Shown here in pieces: positions 21,015 to 29,509 of a stretch of DNA of 59,693 bases. The stretch comes from Pseudomonas sp. PB101 (GTDB lineage: Bacteria > Pseudomonadota > Gammaproteobacteria > Pseudomonadales > Pseudomonadaceae). The stretch lies in assembly GCF_009764265.1 (NCBI RefSeq), contig NZ_RWIR01000031.1:1-59693 (forward strand), in the 5' to 3' direction. Every line of letters starts with the position of its first letter. Position 1 is the first letter of the stretch. The notes under the pieces were generated by a model. It did no database searches, was not told the origin of the DNA, and saw nothing but the letters and a program-made list of their open reading frames with translations. The translations under genes and the position numbers were made by a program.

Positions 21015-22373
21015 TTAAACGCTGAGCATCAGGAACTCACGCTCCCACGAACTGATCACGCGCTTGAAGTTCTCGTGCTCGGCGCGTTTGACCGCGACAT
21101 AGCCGCGTACGAACTTGCTGCCCAGGTAGCGGCTGATGGTGTCGCACTCTTCCATCTGGGTCAGGGCGTCCTCGATGGTGATCGGCAGGCGCAGGTTGCG
21201 GCGCTCGTAGGCACGGCCCTGTACCGCGGCGCTCGGCTCGATGCGCTCGACCATGCCCAGGTAACCGCACAGCAGGCTGGCGGCGATGGCCAGGTACGGG
21301 TTGGCGTCGGCGCCCGGCAGACGGTTTTCCACGCGCATGGCGTCCGGGCTGGAAGTCGGTACGCGCAAACCGACGGTGCGGTTTTCTTCGCCCCATTCGA
21401 CGTTCACCGGCGCCGAGGTGTCCGGCAGGAAGCGGCGGAACGAGTTGACGTTCGGCGCGAACATCGGCAGCACTTTCGGGATGTACTTCTGCAAGCCCCC
21501 GATGTGGTGCAGGAACAGCTCGCTCATGTTGCCATCGGCATCGGCAAAGATCGGCTGGCCGGTGGCAATGTCCACCACGCTCTGGTGAATGTGCATGGCG
21601 CTGCCCGGCTCGTCGCCGACCGGCTTGGCCATGAAGGTGGCCGCCACGTTGTGCTTGAGTGCCGCTTCACGCATGGTGCGCTTGAACACGGTGATCTGGT
21701 CGGCCAGGTCCAGTGCGTTGCCATGACGGAAGTTGATTTCCATCTGCGCCGGGCCGTCTTCGTGGATCAGCGTGTCGAGGTCCAGGCCTTGCAGTTCGCA
21801 CCAGTCGTAGACGTCTTCGAACAGCGGATCGAATTCGTTGGCCGCGTCGATGGAGAATGACTGGCGACCGCTTTCGGCACGGCCTGAACGGCCCATCGGC
21901 GCCTTGAGCGGCAGGTCCGGGTCTTCGCAGCGCTGGGTCAGGTAGAACTCCATTTCCGGCGCGACGATCGGCCGCCAGCCTTTGTCGGTGTACAGCTGCA
22001 GGACTTTCTTCAGCACGTTGCGCGGCGACAGCTCGATCGGGTTGCCGAACTTGTCGAAGGTGTCGTGGATCACGATGGCGGTCGGCTCGATGGCCCACGG
22101 CACCACGTAGACAGCGTCGGCGTCCGGCTTGCAGACCATGTCGATGTCGGCCGGGTCGAGCAGGTCGTAGTAGATGTCGTCGTCGACAAAGTCCCCGGTT
22201 ACCGTTTGCAGAAGGACACTTTCCGGCAGGCGCATGCCTCGCTCATGCAGGAACTTGTTGGTCGGTGCAATTTTGCCGCGTGCAATGCCGGTCAGATCGC
22301 TGACGACGCACTCGACTTCGGTAATCTTGTGATCTTTCAGCCAAGTGAGCAGCTGATCGAAAGGGACATTCAT
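21015..22373 (-). CDS. Gamma-glutamylpolyamine synthetase, PuuA/PauA type
   Basis: This 452-residue glutamine-synthetase-family enzyme would ligate glutamate to a polyamine using ATP, the first step of polyamine catabolism by the gamma-glutamyl route. Visible family motifs are MEFYLTQR, the nucleotide/metal segment GSAMHIHQSV and the glutamate-site arginine region FRRFLPDTSAPVN. I set the start at ATG 22373, which has GAGG five bases upstream; the frame is open further to 22421. It heads the operon with the binding protein and the PauB-type oxidase. A candidate sigma-54 promoter lies 125-140 bp upstream. Confidence 0.87.
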   Translation of the reverse strand: MNVPFDQLLTWLKDHKITEVECVVSDLTGIARGKIAPTNKFLHERGMRLPESVLLQTVTGDFVDDDIYYDLLDPADIDMVCKPDADAVYVVPWAIEPTAIVIHDTFDKFGNPIELSPRNVLKKVLQLYTDKGWRPIVAPEMEFYLTQRCEDPDLPLKAPMGRSGRAESGRQSFSIDAANEFDPLFEDVYDWCELQGLDLDTLIHEDGPAQMEINFRHGNALDLADQITVFKRTMREAALKHNVAATFMAKPVGDEPGSAMHIHQSVVDIATGQPIFADADGNMSELFLHHIGGLQKYIPKVLPMFAPNVNSFRRFLPDTSAPVNVEWGEENRTVGLRVPTSSPDAMRVENRLPGADANPYLAIAASLLCGYLGMVERIEPSAAVQGRAYERRNLRLPITIEDALTQMEECDTISRYLGSKFVRGYVAVKRAEHENFKRVISSWEREFLMLSV

Positions 22374-22497
22374 AAAGACCTCGTTATTGGTTTTATTAAC
22401 GCCAGGAGAGACCGGTTTCATCCGCCGGACACTTCCCCTGTAGCGCGTTGAGGTCTATCTTGGGCGAGCCTTGCGGTTCCATCTATCCACTTTAAGC

Positions 22498-22513
22498 AGC
22501 ACAAAGCGCACCA
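22498..22513 (-). promoter_or_regulatory. Candidate sigma-54 promoter of the polyamine operon
   Basis: On the minus strand the sequence reads TGGTGCGCTTTGTGCT. Against the -24/-12 consensus TGGCACG-N4-TTGCW, the invariant GG and GC are present at exact spacing and most other positions fit. Transcription would start near 22486, leaving a leader of about 113 nt before the synthetase. Sigma-54 control of amine catabolism is common in Pseudomonas; the assignment is by eye. Confidence 0.5.
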
Positions 22514-22535
22514 AAAGAGTGCGTAAGGTCGCCCC

Positions 22536-23468
22536 ATGACAGGTTGCAATTCCCTCCAGGTCCAAGCGTTCAACACCGCCGATGTCGCCGAGCAAATCCG
22601 CGCCACGCCGGGCTGGACCCAGCATTACCAGCAGATGTCGCCGGGGCATTTCGCGGGCAGGGTGCGCTATCTGGATCTGCAGGGCGTGGAGATTTACGAA
22701 GAATCGATGAACACCCGGGTCGAGCAGAATTTCAGCGCGCCCCAGGGTTCGTTGTCGTTCTGTTTCGACCGGGGCGACAACGCGCTGTACGTGTTGAATG
22801 GCGAGAGCCGCAACATCTGGATCACCCCGGAGAACTACCAGGAAATCGCCGTGGTGTTCGGTCCGGAGTTTGTGAAGCGTCACAGCCTGGACATCGCCCG
22901 GCTCGAAGGGCTGTTCATGGCGCCGCTCGATTCCCAGCAGAACGCGCTGTTCTGCCGTTGGCTCAGCGGGACCCTGACGCGCCTGTCGCAGACCTTCGAT
23001 CCACCGAGCCGCGAAGCGCTGACCCAGCAACTGCTGGAAGACTGCCTGTTCATTCTCGACAACGCCTGCGTCGGCCTCGACCAGGGCGCGTTGCAGCGCC
23101 GTGCCGGAGAGCGGGCGATCATGAAGCGGGTAGGGGAATGGGCGGCGGACACCCCGGAAGAACACCTCAACCTGCTGGAACTGTCCCAGGTCGCGGGCGT
23201 TTCACTGCGCCAGTTGCAGCACGCGTTCAAGACCTACACCGGCATGGCGCCGACCCAATGGCTGCGCTTGCGCCGACTCAACAGCGCCCGCCGCGAATTG
23301 CTCAGCCGCACGCCCACGCAAACCACCGTGGCTGAAGTGGCGATGCACTGGTCGTTCTGGCACCTGGGACGGTTTTCCAGCAGCTATCGCGCGTTGTTCA
23401 ACGAGCTGCCGAGCGACACCCTCAAGCGTGCGAGTACCACTCAGGCAAGCGGTCGCAGCCGGCGTTAG
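22536..23468 (+). CDS. AraC-family transcriptional regulator (EutR-like)
   Basis: The 310-residue regulator has a divergent N-terminal sensor domain (about 1-190) and a C-terminal AraC double HTH (about 210-300), seen in LNLLELSQVAGVSLRQLQHAF and VAEVAMHWSFWHLGRFSSSY (each quoted in part). The length and N-terminal character resemble EutR-type ethanolamine regulators, but ligand identity is open. It is divergent from the polyamine operon and shares a 162-bp promoter region with it, so it is a plausible regulator of that operon. It converges on the PauR-type gene, the two stop codons overlapping by 4 bp. Confidence 0.83.
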   Translation: MTGCNSLQVQAFNTADVAEQIRATPGWTQHYQQMSPGHFAGRVRYLDLQGVEIYEESMNTRVEQNFSAPQGSLSFCFDRGDNALYVLNGESRNIWITPENYQEIAVVFGPEFVKRHSLDIARLEGLFMAPLDSQQNALFCRWLSGTLTRLSQTFDPPSREALTQQLLEDCLFILDNACVGLDQGALQRRAGERAIMKRVGEWAADTPEEHLNLLELSQVAGVSLRQLQHAFKTYTGMAPTQWLRLRRLNSARRELLSRTPTQTTVAEVAMHWSFWHLGRFSSSYRALFNELPSDTLKRASTTQASGRSRR

Positions 23469-24052
23469 AACGTCGGCGGCGTAATCACCCAGATCACCAC
23501 CGCATCGACATCGCCGGGATTGCCGTAGCGGTGCGGCTCCTGGCTGGAAAAGCTGAAGCTGTCGCCTTCATTGAGCTGGAAATGCCGCTCGCCGACCCAC
23601 AGCTCGAAGCTGCCGGACAACAGGTAACCGGCTTCTTCGCCATCGTGGCTGTAGCTTTGCTGGCTGTAGGTGCCGGGCGGGAAGCGCGAGTGGAGCATTT
23701 CCAGTTGGCGGTTGGCTTGCGGGGTCAGCAACTGGTCGACGATGCCGTCTTCGTAATGCACGTTCAGGCGGCTGTGCTTGCGCACCACGATGCCGTCGTC
23801 TTCAGGCGCGGTGACCGCTTCACTGGCGAAGAACCACTGGATGGTGACGCCGAGGCTGCGGGCAATGTTGAACAGCGCCGGAATCGACGGGTAGGCGAGG
23901 TTGCGCTCCAGCTGGCTGATGTAGCCGGCGGTGAGTTCGCTCTGTTGCGCCAGTTCCGCCAGGGTCATGCCCCGGCGTTTGCGCAGGCCGCGAATGCGTG
24001 TGCCGAGAAAGTGCGGTTCGGCGGCGGGCTGGGTCTTGCTATTGTTGCTCAT
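23465..24052 (-). CDS. XRE-cupin regulator, PuuR/PauR type
   Basis: The 195-residue protein has an N-terminal XRE helix-turn-helix (about 15-70; MTLAELAQQSELTAGYISQLE) and a C-terminal cupin (about 110-190; YLLSGSFELWVGERHFQLNEG). This architecture is that of PuuR and of Pseudomonas PauR, repressors of polyamine catabolism that bind the polyamine or an intermediate in the cupin. The ATG at 24052 gives a normal N-terminus; the upstream frame to 24166 runs through a REP element. Its position next to a PauA/PauB-type operon supports the function. It may also act on the oxidoreductase operon upstream. Confidence 0.85.
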   Translation of the reverse strand: MSNNSKTQPAAEPHFLGTRIRGLRKRRGMTLAELAQQSELTAGYISQLERNLAYPSIPALFNIARSLGVTIQWFFASEAVTAPEDDGIVVRKHSRLNVHYEDGIVDQLLTPQANRQLEMLHSRFPPGTYSQQSYSHDGEEAGYLLSGSFELWVGERHFQLNEGDSFSFSSQEPHRYGNPGDVDAVVIWVITPPTF

Positions 24053-24087
24053 GGAAAATTCCGAACCGGGAGGGGGACCACATCCCC

Positions 24088-24189
24088 CTGTAGGAGCGAG
24101 CCTGCTCGCGATGAACCCGAGAACACCGCTGGGTGTCAGGCTTCCAGCGTTATCGTTAGCGACCATCGCGAGCAGGCTCGCTCCTACAG
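24088..24189. repeat. REPIN (GAGCCTGCTCGCGAT type)
   Basis: Two inverted REP motifs (TAGGAGCGAGCCTGCTCGCG and its complement) are about 60 bp apart. The spacer carries the conserved segment CGTTATCGTTAGCGACC next to one arm, shared with four other copies in this window. Confidence 0.85.
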
Positions 24190-24230
24190 GGGGGGGTATT
24201 AGCCGTTAAAGCCCCGGAGTATAAACAGCC

Positions 24231-26186
24231 TCAGAGCTCCCACGCGACTTTCAGCCCTTCATAAATCGCTTCTTCGGCGGTGCGCGGGGCCAGGCAGTCG
24301 CCGATGCGGCGAAAATCCACCAGGCCTTGCAGCTCGGCACCCAGGGTGTCCACCGGTTGGTGACCCTGACACAGCACCAGGGTGTCGATGTTCTCCATCA
24401 GCATCGGCTCGCCGCTGGCGGTGTGTTGCAGGTAGACCGTGTTGTCGTCGCAGCCATACAGCCGGGCGTACGGCGTGATCGGCACGCCGAGTTTATGCAG
24501 CTCGCCGGCCAGTTGATCGCGCACGTACAGCGGCAGGTTTTCCCCGCAATGGGTGCCGTTGACCGCCAGTTGCACCTGGTGCCCGGCGCGGACCAGACGC
24601 TCGGCGATGCCGGGGCCGATCCAGTCGCAGCGCCAGTCGACCACCACCACCGAACGGCCGATCTGTACTTCGTCGCGCAACACCTGCCAGGCGTCCACCA
24701 CCTGCAACTCACCGCCGCGCTCGAAGGCTGGCCAGTAAGGTTCGGCACCGGTGGCGACGATCACCACGTCCGGTTTTTCCTGCTCCACCAGTGCCCGGTC
24801 GACCCGGGTATTGCGCACCACGCGCACGCCGGCCAGCTCCATTTCCCGCTGCAGGTTGGTGCTGGCGCCGCCGAATTCGCTGCGCCGAGGCAACAACTGC
24901 GCGAGCAATACCTGGCCGCCCAATTGCGCACCGGCTTCATACAGGGTCACGTCATGACCGCGCTGGGCGGCGACGGCGGCGGCTTTCATCCCGGCCGGGC
25001 CACCGCCGGCGATCATGATGCGCTTGCGCTTGTTCGCCGGTTTACGCTCCGCAAAAATCAGTTCGCGCCCGGTTTCCGGGTGCTGGATGCAGGAAATCGG
25101 CAAGCCCTTGTGGAAGTGCCCGATGCAGGCCTGGTTGCAGGCAATGCACGCCCGCACGTCTTCGACGCGGCCGGTGTCGGTCTTGTTGGGCATCTGCGGA
25201 TCGCAGATCAAGGCGCGGGTCATGCCACACACATCGGCCTGGCCGCGAGCCAGGATCAGCTCGGCTTCCTGGGGCTGGTTGATGCGCCCGGTGACGAACA
25301 GCGGAATGTCCAGGCCGGCCTTGAACGTCCCGGCTTCCTTGGCCAGGTATGCCGCTTCGATCGCCATCGGCGGCACGATATGCACTGCGCCACCGAGGGA
25401 CGCCGAGGTGCCGGCGACGATGTGCACGTAGTCGAGTTGGGTCTGCAGCAGTTGCACGGCGGCCAGGGATTCGTCTTCGGTCAAGCCTTCGGGGTCGCGC
25501 TCGTCGGCGGAGATGCGCAGGCCGACGATGAACTGCTCATCGGTCGCCGCACGCACGGCAGCGATGACTTCGCGCAGGAAACGCAAGCGCTGTTCCAGCT
25601 CACCGTTGTAGCCATCGGTCCGCCGGTTGACCCGCGGATTGATGAATTGCGCCGGCAGGTACCCATGGCTGGCGACCACTTCGACGCCATCGATCCCGGC
25701 CTGATGCAGGCGCCGGGCGGCAGCGGCGTAACCGTCGACGATCTCGTCGATCATCGCCTGGTCCAGCGCGCGGGGCATCACCCGGAAACGTTCGTTGGGC
25801 ACCGACGAGGCGGAGTAGGCCACCGCCAGCAGGCCATCGCTGGACTCCATGATTTCCCGCCCGGGATGGAACACCTGGGACAACACCACGGTGCCGTGGG
25901 CGTGACAGGTTTGCGCCAGTTTGCGGTAGCCCTCGATGCACGCATCGTCGGTGGCCATCAGCACGTGGGAGGTGTAGCGCGCACTGTCGTGCACGCCGGC
26001 CACCTGCAGCACGATCAGCCCCGCACCGCCTTCGGCACGTGCCCGGTGATAGGCGATCAATTGCTCGTTGACCAGGTTGTCGGTGGGCATCGACGTGTCG
26101 TGACCGCTGGACATGATGCGGTTTTTCAGGCGCTTGCCACGGATTTCCAGGGGTTCGAACAGGTGCGCGAAGGCGGGTGTCGGCAT
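24231..26186 (-). CDS. OYE-type NADH:flavin oxidoreductase with Fe-S and FAD domains
   Basis: The 651-residue enzyme has the architecture of 2,4-dienoyl-CoA reductase, trimethylamine dehydrogenase and the Pseudomonas DgcA/stachydrine-demethylase group. An FMN-binding TIM barrel (about 1-340) is followed by a 4Fe-4S site (Cys347, Cys350, Cys354, Cys366, spacing C-x2-C-x3-C-x11-C) and an FAD/NAD(P) domain beginning IMIAGGGPAGM near 390. The barrel holds HGYLPAQFINP, as in other members. It probably oxidises an N-methylated amine or reduces an unsaturated acid. The context (polyamine genes on one side, a divergent polyamine-type binding protein on the other) favours an amine substrate, which is inference. 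Confidence 0.82.
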   Translation of the reverse strand: MPTPAFAHLFEPLEIRGKRLKNRIMSSGHDTSMPTDNLVNEQLIAYHRARAEGGAGLIVLQVAGVHDSARYTSHVLMATDDACIEGYRKLAQTCHAHGTVVLSQVFHPGREIMESSDGLLAVAYSASSVPNERFRVMPRALDQAMIDEIVDGYAAAARRLHQAGIDGVEVVASHGYLPAQFINPRVNRRTDGYNGELEQRLRFLREVIAAVRAATDEQFIVGLRISADERDPEGLTEDESLAAVQLLQTQLDYVHIVAGTSASLGGAVHIVPPMAIEAAYLAKEAGTFKAGLDIPLFVTGRINQPQEAELILARGQADVCGMTRALICDPQMPNKTDTGRVEDVRACIACNQACIGHFHKGLPISCIQHPETGRELIFAERKPANKRKRIMIAGGGPAGMKAAAVAAQRGHDVTLYEAGAQLGGQVLLAQLLPRRSEFGGASTNLQREMELAGVRVVRNTRVDRALVEQEKPDVVIVATGAEPYWPAFERGGELQVVDAWQVLRDEVQIGRSVVVVDWRCDWIGPGIAERLVRAGHQVQLAVNGTHCGENLPLYVRDQLAGELHKLGVPITPYARLYGCDDNTVYLQHTASGEPMLMENIDTLVLCQGHQPVDTLGAELQGLVDFRRIGDCLAPRTAEEAIYEGLKVAWEL

Positions 26187-26215
26187 GGTGCGATTACTCC
26201 AGGCAGTCTGCTCTT

Positions 26216-26316
26216 TGTAGGAGCGAGCCTGCTCGCGATGGACGTCAACGATAACGCTGGGTATCTGACACCCCGCGGTGTTCTCAGGTCCTTCGCGAGC
26301 AGGCTCGCTCCTACAG
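26216..26316. repeat. REPIN (GAGCCTGCTCGCGAT type)
   Basis: Inverted GAGCGAGCCTGCTCGCGA motifs at both ends enclose a spacer with GACGTCAACGATAACGC next to the left arm, the same internal segment as in the other copies of this type. Confidence 0.85.
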
Positions 26317-26361
26317 CGGCATCAGGTTTTCGGTTGTTATTATTGGTCTATAGAAATTTAC

Positions 26362-26396
26362 CCGCAGTAAAAAATCAACTTGTTTTTTTACTGCGG
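26362..26396. other. Perfect 13-bp inverted repeat with A/T-tracts
   Basis: CCGCAGTAAAAAA (26362-26374) and TTTTTTACTGCGG (26384-26396) form a perfect stem with a 9-base loop, about 105 bp before the binding-protein start. The T-run is inside the stem, so this is not a standard terminator; it may be an operator or an mRNA leader structure. Confidence 0.6.
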
Positions 26397-26501
26397 CGTG
26401 GAGTAGTTTCGTTTCGAGCCCGCTCCCGGGCCAAACCTCACAACAATAAAAAAGGGCTGCGCGGGCCTCGTTCCGGTCAGCACCTGCAAGAGGAACCATC
26501 G

Positions 26502-27551
26502 ATGAAATCGCACACGCTCAAGCACGGTTTTTGTCCCTTGGTGTTGTCTGTGGCCATGGGCCTGGGCAGCGCCCAGGCAGCATCGGACATGGTGGTGGTC
26601 GGTTACGGCGGAGCCGGACAAAAAGCCCAGGACGTGGCGTTCTTTCAACCTTTTGCCGCCGTGGATCAAAGCAAGGTGATCCAGAGCGAATACAACGGCG
26701 AAATGGCGAAAATCAAAGTGATGGTCGACACCGGCAACGTCGACTGGGACGTGGTGCAGATCGAAGGCCCGGACCTGATGCGCGGCTGCGAAGAGGGCAT
26801 GTACGAGCGCCTGGACTGGACACGCCTGGGCCAGGCCGACCAGTTGATTCCCGACGCGGCACAGGAATGCGGGTCCGCCGCGCTGGTGTGGAGCGTGGCG
26901 ATTGCCTACGACACCGACAAACTGGCCCAGGCCCCGACCTCGTGGGCCGACTTCTGGGACGTGAAGAAAACCCCCGGCAAGCGTGGGCTGCGCAAGCGCG
27001 CGGTGTACAACCTGGAATTCGCCCTGATGGCGGACGGGGTGAAAACCGAAGACGTCTACAAGGTGCTCGGCACCCCGCAAGGCGTGGACCGGGCATTCGC
27101 CAAGCTGACTGAACTCAAGCCCTACATCCAATGGTGGGAAGCCGGCGCGCAACCGCCGCAATGGCTGACCGCCGGCGACGTGGTGATGACCTCGACCTAC
27201 AGCGGTCGCATCGCCGACGCCGCGCAGAAAGGCAGCCACCTCGGCCTGGTCTGGCCCGGCAGCCTGTACGGCATGGACTACTGGGCGATCATCAAAGGCT
27301 CCAGGCATGTCGATCAGGCCAAGCGTTTCATCGCCTTCGCCAATCAGCCGGACGCCCAGGTCAACTACGTGCAACAGATCCCCTACGGCCCGACCAACAC
27401 CCAGGCCGCCGCACGCCTGGACGATAAACTGGCGCAATGGGTGCCCACGGCGCCGCAGAATCTCAAGGGCGCGCTGTCGATGAACGTCGGTTTCTGGGTC
27501 GATCATGGCGAAGAGCTCGAAGAGCGCTTCAATGCCTGGGCCAGCAAATAA
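26502..27551 (+). CDS. Extracellular polyamine-type solute-binding protein
   Basis: The 349-residue protein has a Sec signal peptide (cleavage near GSAQA, residue 24) and the fold of PotD/PotF-type binding proteins: mature start MVVVGYGGAGQKA, then WDVVQIEGPDLMRGCEEG, and a C-terminal half with YWAIIKGSRHVDQAKRFI. The true start is ATG 26502 after AAGAGGAACC; a much longer open frame upstream is a shadow of the antisense oxidoreductase. No membrane or ATPase components are adjacent. It stands next to a class II aldolase gene and opposite the OYE-type enzyme, suggesting that it collects the substrate for those enzymes or for a remote transporter. Confidence 0.85.
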   Translation: MKSHTLKHGFCPLVLSVAMGLGSAQAASDMVVVGYGGAGQKAQDVAFFQPFAAVDQSKVIQSEYNGEMAKIKVMVDTGNVDWDVVQIEGPDLMRGCEEGMYERLDWTRLGQADQLIPDAAQECGSAALVWSVAIAYDTDKLAQAPTSWADFWDVKKTPGKRGLRKRAVYNLEFALMADGVKTEDVYKVLGTPQGVDRAFAKLTELKPYIQWWEAGAQPPQWLTAGDVVMTSTYSGRIADAAQKGSHLGLVWPGSLYGMDYWAIIKGSRHVDQAKRFIAFANQPDAQVNYVQQIPYGPTNTQAAARLDDKLAQWVPTAPQNLKGALSMNVGFWVDHGEELEERFNAWASK

Positions 27552-27575
27552 CCAGACTTTGCAGGAGCTGGCTTT

Positions 27576-27660
27576 TGTAGGAGCCGGCTTGCTGGCGATG
27601 GCTGCCTTGAACCTTGCATTGACCTGCAGGCCGTCATCGCCAGCAAGCCGGCTCCTACAG
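27576..27660. repeat. REP pair (GCCGGCTTGCTGGCGAT type)
   Basis: Inverted GTAGGAGCCGGCTTGCTGGC motifs enclose about 30 bp. A truncated third REP (GCAGGAGCTGGCTT) lies just before it at 27561-27574. The same type begins at the right edge of the window. Confidence 0.8.
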
Positions 27661-27668
27661 AGATAGTT

Positions 27669-27694
27669 GGCTGGACGTACACAAGCGTCCAGCC
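27669..27694 (+). terminator. Hairpin after the binding-protein gene
   Basis: GGCTGGACG (27669-27677) pairs perfectly with CGTCCAGCC (27686-27694) around an 8-base loop, followed only by TTAAGG. It may end the transcript of the binding-protein gene, or partly separate it from the aldolase gene. Confidence 0.45.
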
Positions 27695-27735
27695 TTAAGG
27701 TCTGCCGTAGCCGATTAGCCTGGAGAACCCCGACA

Positions 27736-28524
27736 ATGAATAAAATCGCCACCCGCCTGGCCCCCGAGCGCAGCGCTACCGAACAGCGCCTGCGCGAGGA
27801 ATTGGCGGCCTGTTACCGCCTGATTGCGCACTTTCGCATGACCGACCTGATCTTCACCCACATCTCGGTGCGCATTCCCGGGCCGGAGCATCACTTCCTG
27901 ATCAACCCCTATGGGCTGATGTTCGACGAAATCACCGCGTCCAACCTGGTGAAGATCGACCTCGATGGGCAGGCGGTCGAACCGTCGCCGTACCCGGTCA
28001 ACCCGGCCGGTTTCGTGATCCACAGCGCCATCCACGGCGCCCGCGAAGATGCGCAATGCGTGCTGCACACCCACACAAAGTCCGGGTGCGCGGTGGCGGC
28101 GTTGAAGTGCGGATTGTTGCCGGTGAACCAGATTTCCATGGAGTTCTACGGTCGGGTTGCCTACCACGACTACGAAGGCGTCGCGCTGGACCTGAGCGAG
28201 CAAGAGCGCCTCGTAAAGGACATCGGCGACAAGCCCGTGCTGATGCTGCGCAACCACGGTTTGCTCACCGTCGGCGAAACGGTGAGCCAGGCGTTCCTGC
28301 GTATGTACTACCTGGAAAAGGCCTGTGAAATCCAGTTGACGGCCATGGCGGCGGGAGAGGTCGTGCTGCCACCGGCCGAGGTGTGCGAACACACCGAGCG
28401 CCAGTTCAACGACCCGGGGCGGCCGCTGGAAGAGGGGGAGCTGGCTGATCCGGATGCCATGCATCTGGGATGGGCGGCGTTGCTGCGACTGCTGGATCGG
28501 GTGGCGCCGGGGTATCGGGACTGA
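27736..28524 (+). CDS. Class II aldolase/adducin-family protein
   Basis: The 262-residue protein has the zinc-dependent aldolase II fold. Visible motifs are FTHISVRIPG near residue 37, the zinc-binding histidine pair in VLHTHTKSG, and the third histidine in LMLRNHGLLTVG. Relatives include fuculose-phosphate aldolase and many uncharacterised sugar-acid or keto-acid lyases. A GGAG site precedes ATG 27736. It may be cotranscribed with the upstream binding protein, although a REP pair and a hairpin lie between them, and it is followed by a TetR regulator. The substrate is unknown. Confidence 0.87.
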   Translation: MNKIATRLAPERSATEQRLREELAACYRLIAHFRMTDLIFTHISVRIPGPEHHFLINPYGLMFDEITASNLVKIDLDGQAVEPSPYPVNPAGFVIHSAIHGAREDAQCVLHTHTKSGCAVAALKCGLLPVNQISMEFYGRVAYHDYEGVALDLSEQERLVKDIGDKPVLMLRNHGLLTVGETVSQAFLRMYYLEKACEIQLTAMAAGEVVLPPAEVCEHTERQFNDPGRPLEEGELADPDAMHLGWAALLRLLDRVAPGYRD

Positions 28525-28553
28525 TCTGAAGACTCGGTTGTTCGGGCTGGCCT

Positions 28554-28646
28554 CATCGCTGGCAAGCCAGCTCCCACAGGGTGTGTGGGTGTACGCAAAA
28601 TCCGCGAGCAACCGAGACCCTGTGGGAGCGTGGCTTGCCCGCGATG
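28554..28646. repeat. REP pair in outward orientation
   Basis: A GCTGGCAAGCCAGCTCCCAC motif and a TGTGGGAGCGTGGCTTGCCC motif stand in the reverse relative order to the other pairs here, with about 40 bp between them. It fills most of the aldolase-TetR spacer. Confidence 0.75.
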
Positions 28647-28769
28647 GGCACACCACGGTCTGCCTGACTTACACCCGACTGGAGAAATGGCCCGCTCTTG
28701 CTGTACAGTCGTTCAGCTCGCCGCTAACCCGCGCGGGCCTAATCGATCGAACCAAGGAGCGTGTCGCCC

Positions 28770-29417
28770 ATGAATCAGGAAGCCCGTTTTTCCCGCATGG
28801 AACCGGAGTTGCGCAAAGCCAACCTGATCGAGGCGACGTTGGTGTGCCTCAAGCGTCACGGCTTCCAGGGCGCGTCGATCCGCAAGATTTCCGCCGAGGC
28901 CGGGGTCTCGGTGGGGCTGATCAGCCATCACTATTCCGGCAAGGACGAACTGGTGGCCGAGGCCTACATGGCGATCACCGGGCGGGTCATGACCTTGCTG
29001 CGCGATGCCATGGAGCAAGCCGCGCCGAATGCCCGGGAGCGTTTGTCGGCGTTTTTCCGTGGTTCGTTTTCCGCCGAGCTGCTCGATCCGCAACTCATCG
29101 ATGCCTGGCTGGCGTTCTGGGGCGCGGTGAAAACCGCCGAGGCCATCAACCAGGCCCACGATCATTCCTATGGCGAGTATCGCGGCATCCTGCGCAAGGT
29201 GCTGGCGGAACTGGCCCGGGAGGAAGGCTGGGAAAATTTCGACGCCGACCTCGCCGCCATCAGCCTCAGCGCCTTGCTCGATGGCTTGTGGCTGGAGTCC
29301 GGGCTCAACCCCGGCACCTTCACCCCGGAGCAGGGCATCCAGATTTGCGAGGCCTGGGTCGATGGTTTGCAGGCCGGCGGACGCCAGCGTTTTTGCGTGC
29401 AGACGAGCGACTGTTGA
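28770..29417 (+). CDS. TetR-family regulator (BetI-like)
   Basis: This 215-residue repressor has an N-terminal TetR HTH (about residues 15-60; GASIRKISAEAGVSVGLISH) followed by a C-terminal ligand domain resembling BetI and related amine-responsive regulators. AAGGAG lies 10 bases before ATG 28770; GTG 28761 is an alternative. It follows the class II aldolase gene and is the likeliest local regulator of the binding-protein/aldolase group or of the OYE enzyme. There are no choline-oxidation genes nearby, so it is not taken to be BetI itself. Confidence 0.83.
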   Translation: MNQEARFSRMEPELRKANLIEATLVCLKRHGFQGASIRKISAEAGVSVGLISHHYSGKDELVAEAYMAITGRVMTLLRDAMEQAAPNARERLSAFFRGSFSAELLDPQLIDAWLAFWGAVKTAEAINQAHDHSYGEYRGILRKVLAELAREEGWENFDADLAAISLSALLDGLWLESGLNPGTFTPEQGIQICEAWVDGLQAGGRQRFCVQTSDC

Positions 29418-29509
29418 TCAGTCGTTCAGCAATCGATACTCTCTGGCGCCGATGCAGGAAAACACTCTAATAAGAAACTGGCCTTCGGGCCTGAGCCGGA
29501 CACCAAGCG

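Larger units (their letters stand above)
26187..26501. other. Divergent control region between oxidoreductase and binding protein
   Basis: These 315 bp hold no gene. They contain a REPIN (26216-26316), a perfect 13-bp inverted repeat (26362-26396) and an AACAATAA motif (26442-26449) of the A-rich Hfq/Crc type in the leader of the binding-protein gene. Promoters for both divergent genes must lie here; no clear -35/-10 pair could be assigned. Confidence 0.5.

Noticed and set aside
22460..22480. Second sigma-54-like site on the plus strand (TTGGGCGAGCCTTGCGG) for the AraC gene
   Set aside because: The GG and GC elements are off by one base from the required spacing and the rest fits poorly.
28770..29417. 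BetI repressor of choline oxidation
   Set aside because: The HTH and ligand domain are BetI-like, but no betA, betB or choline transporter gene is nearby.
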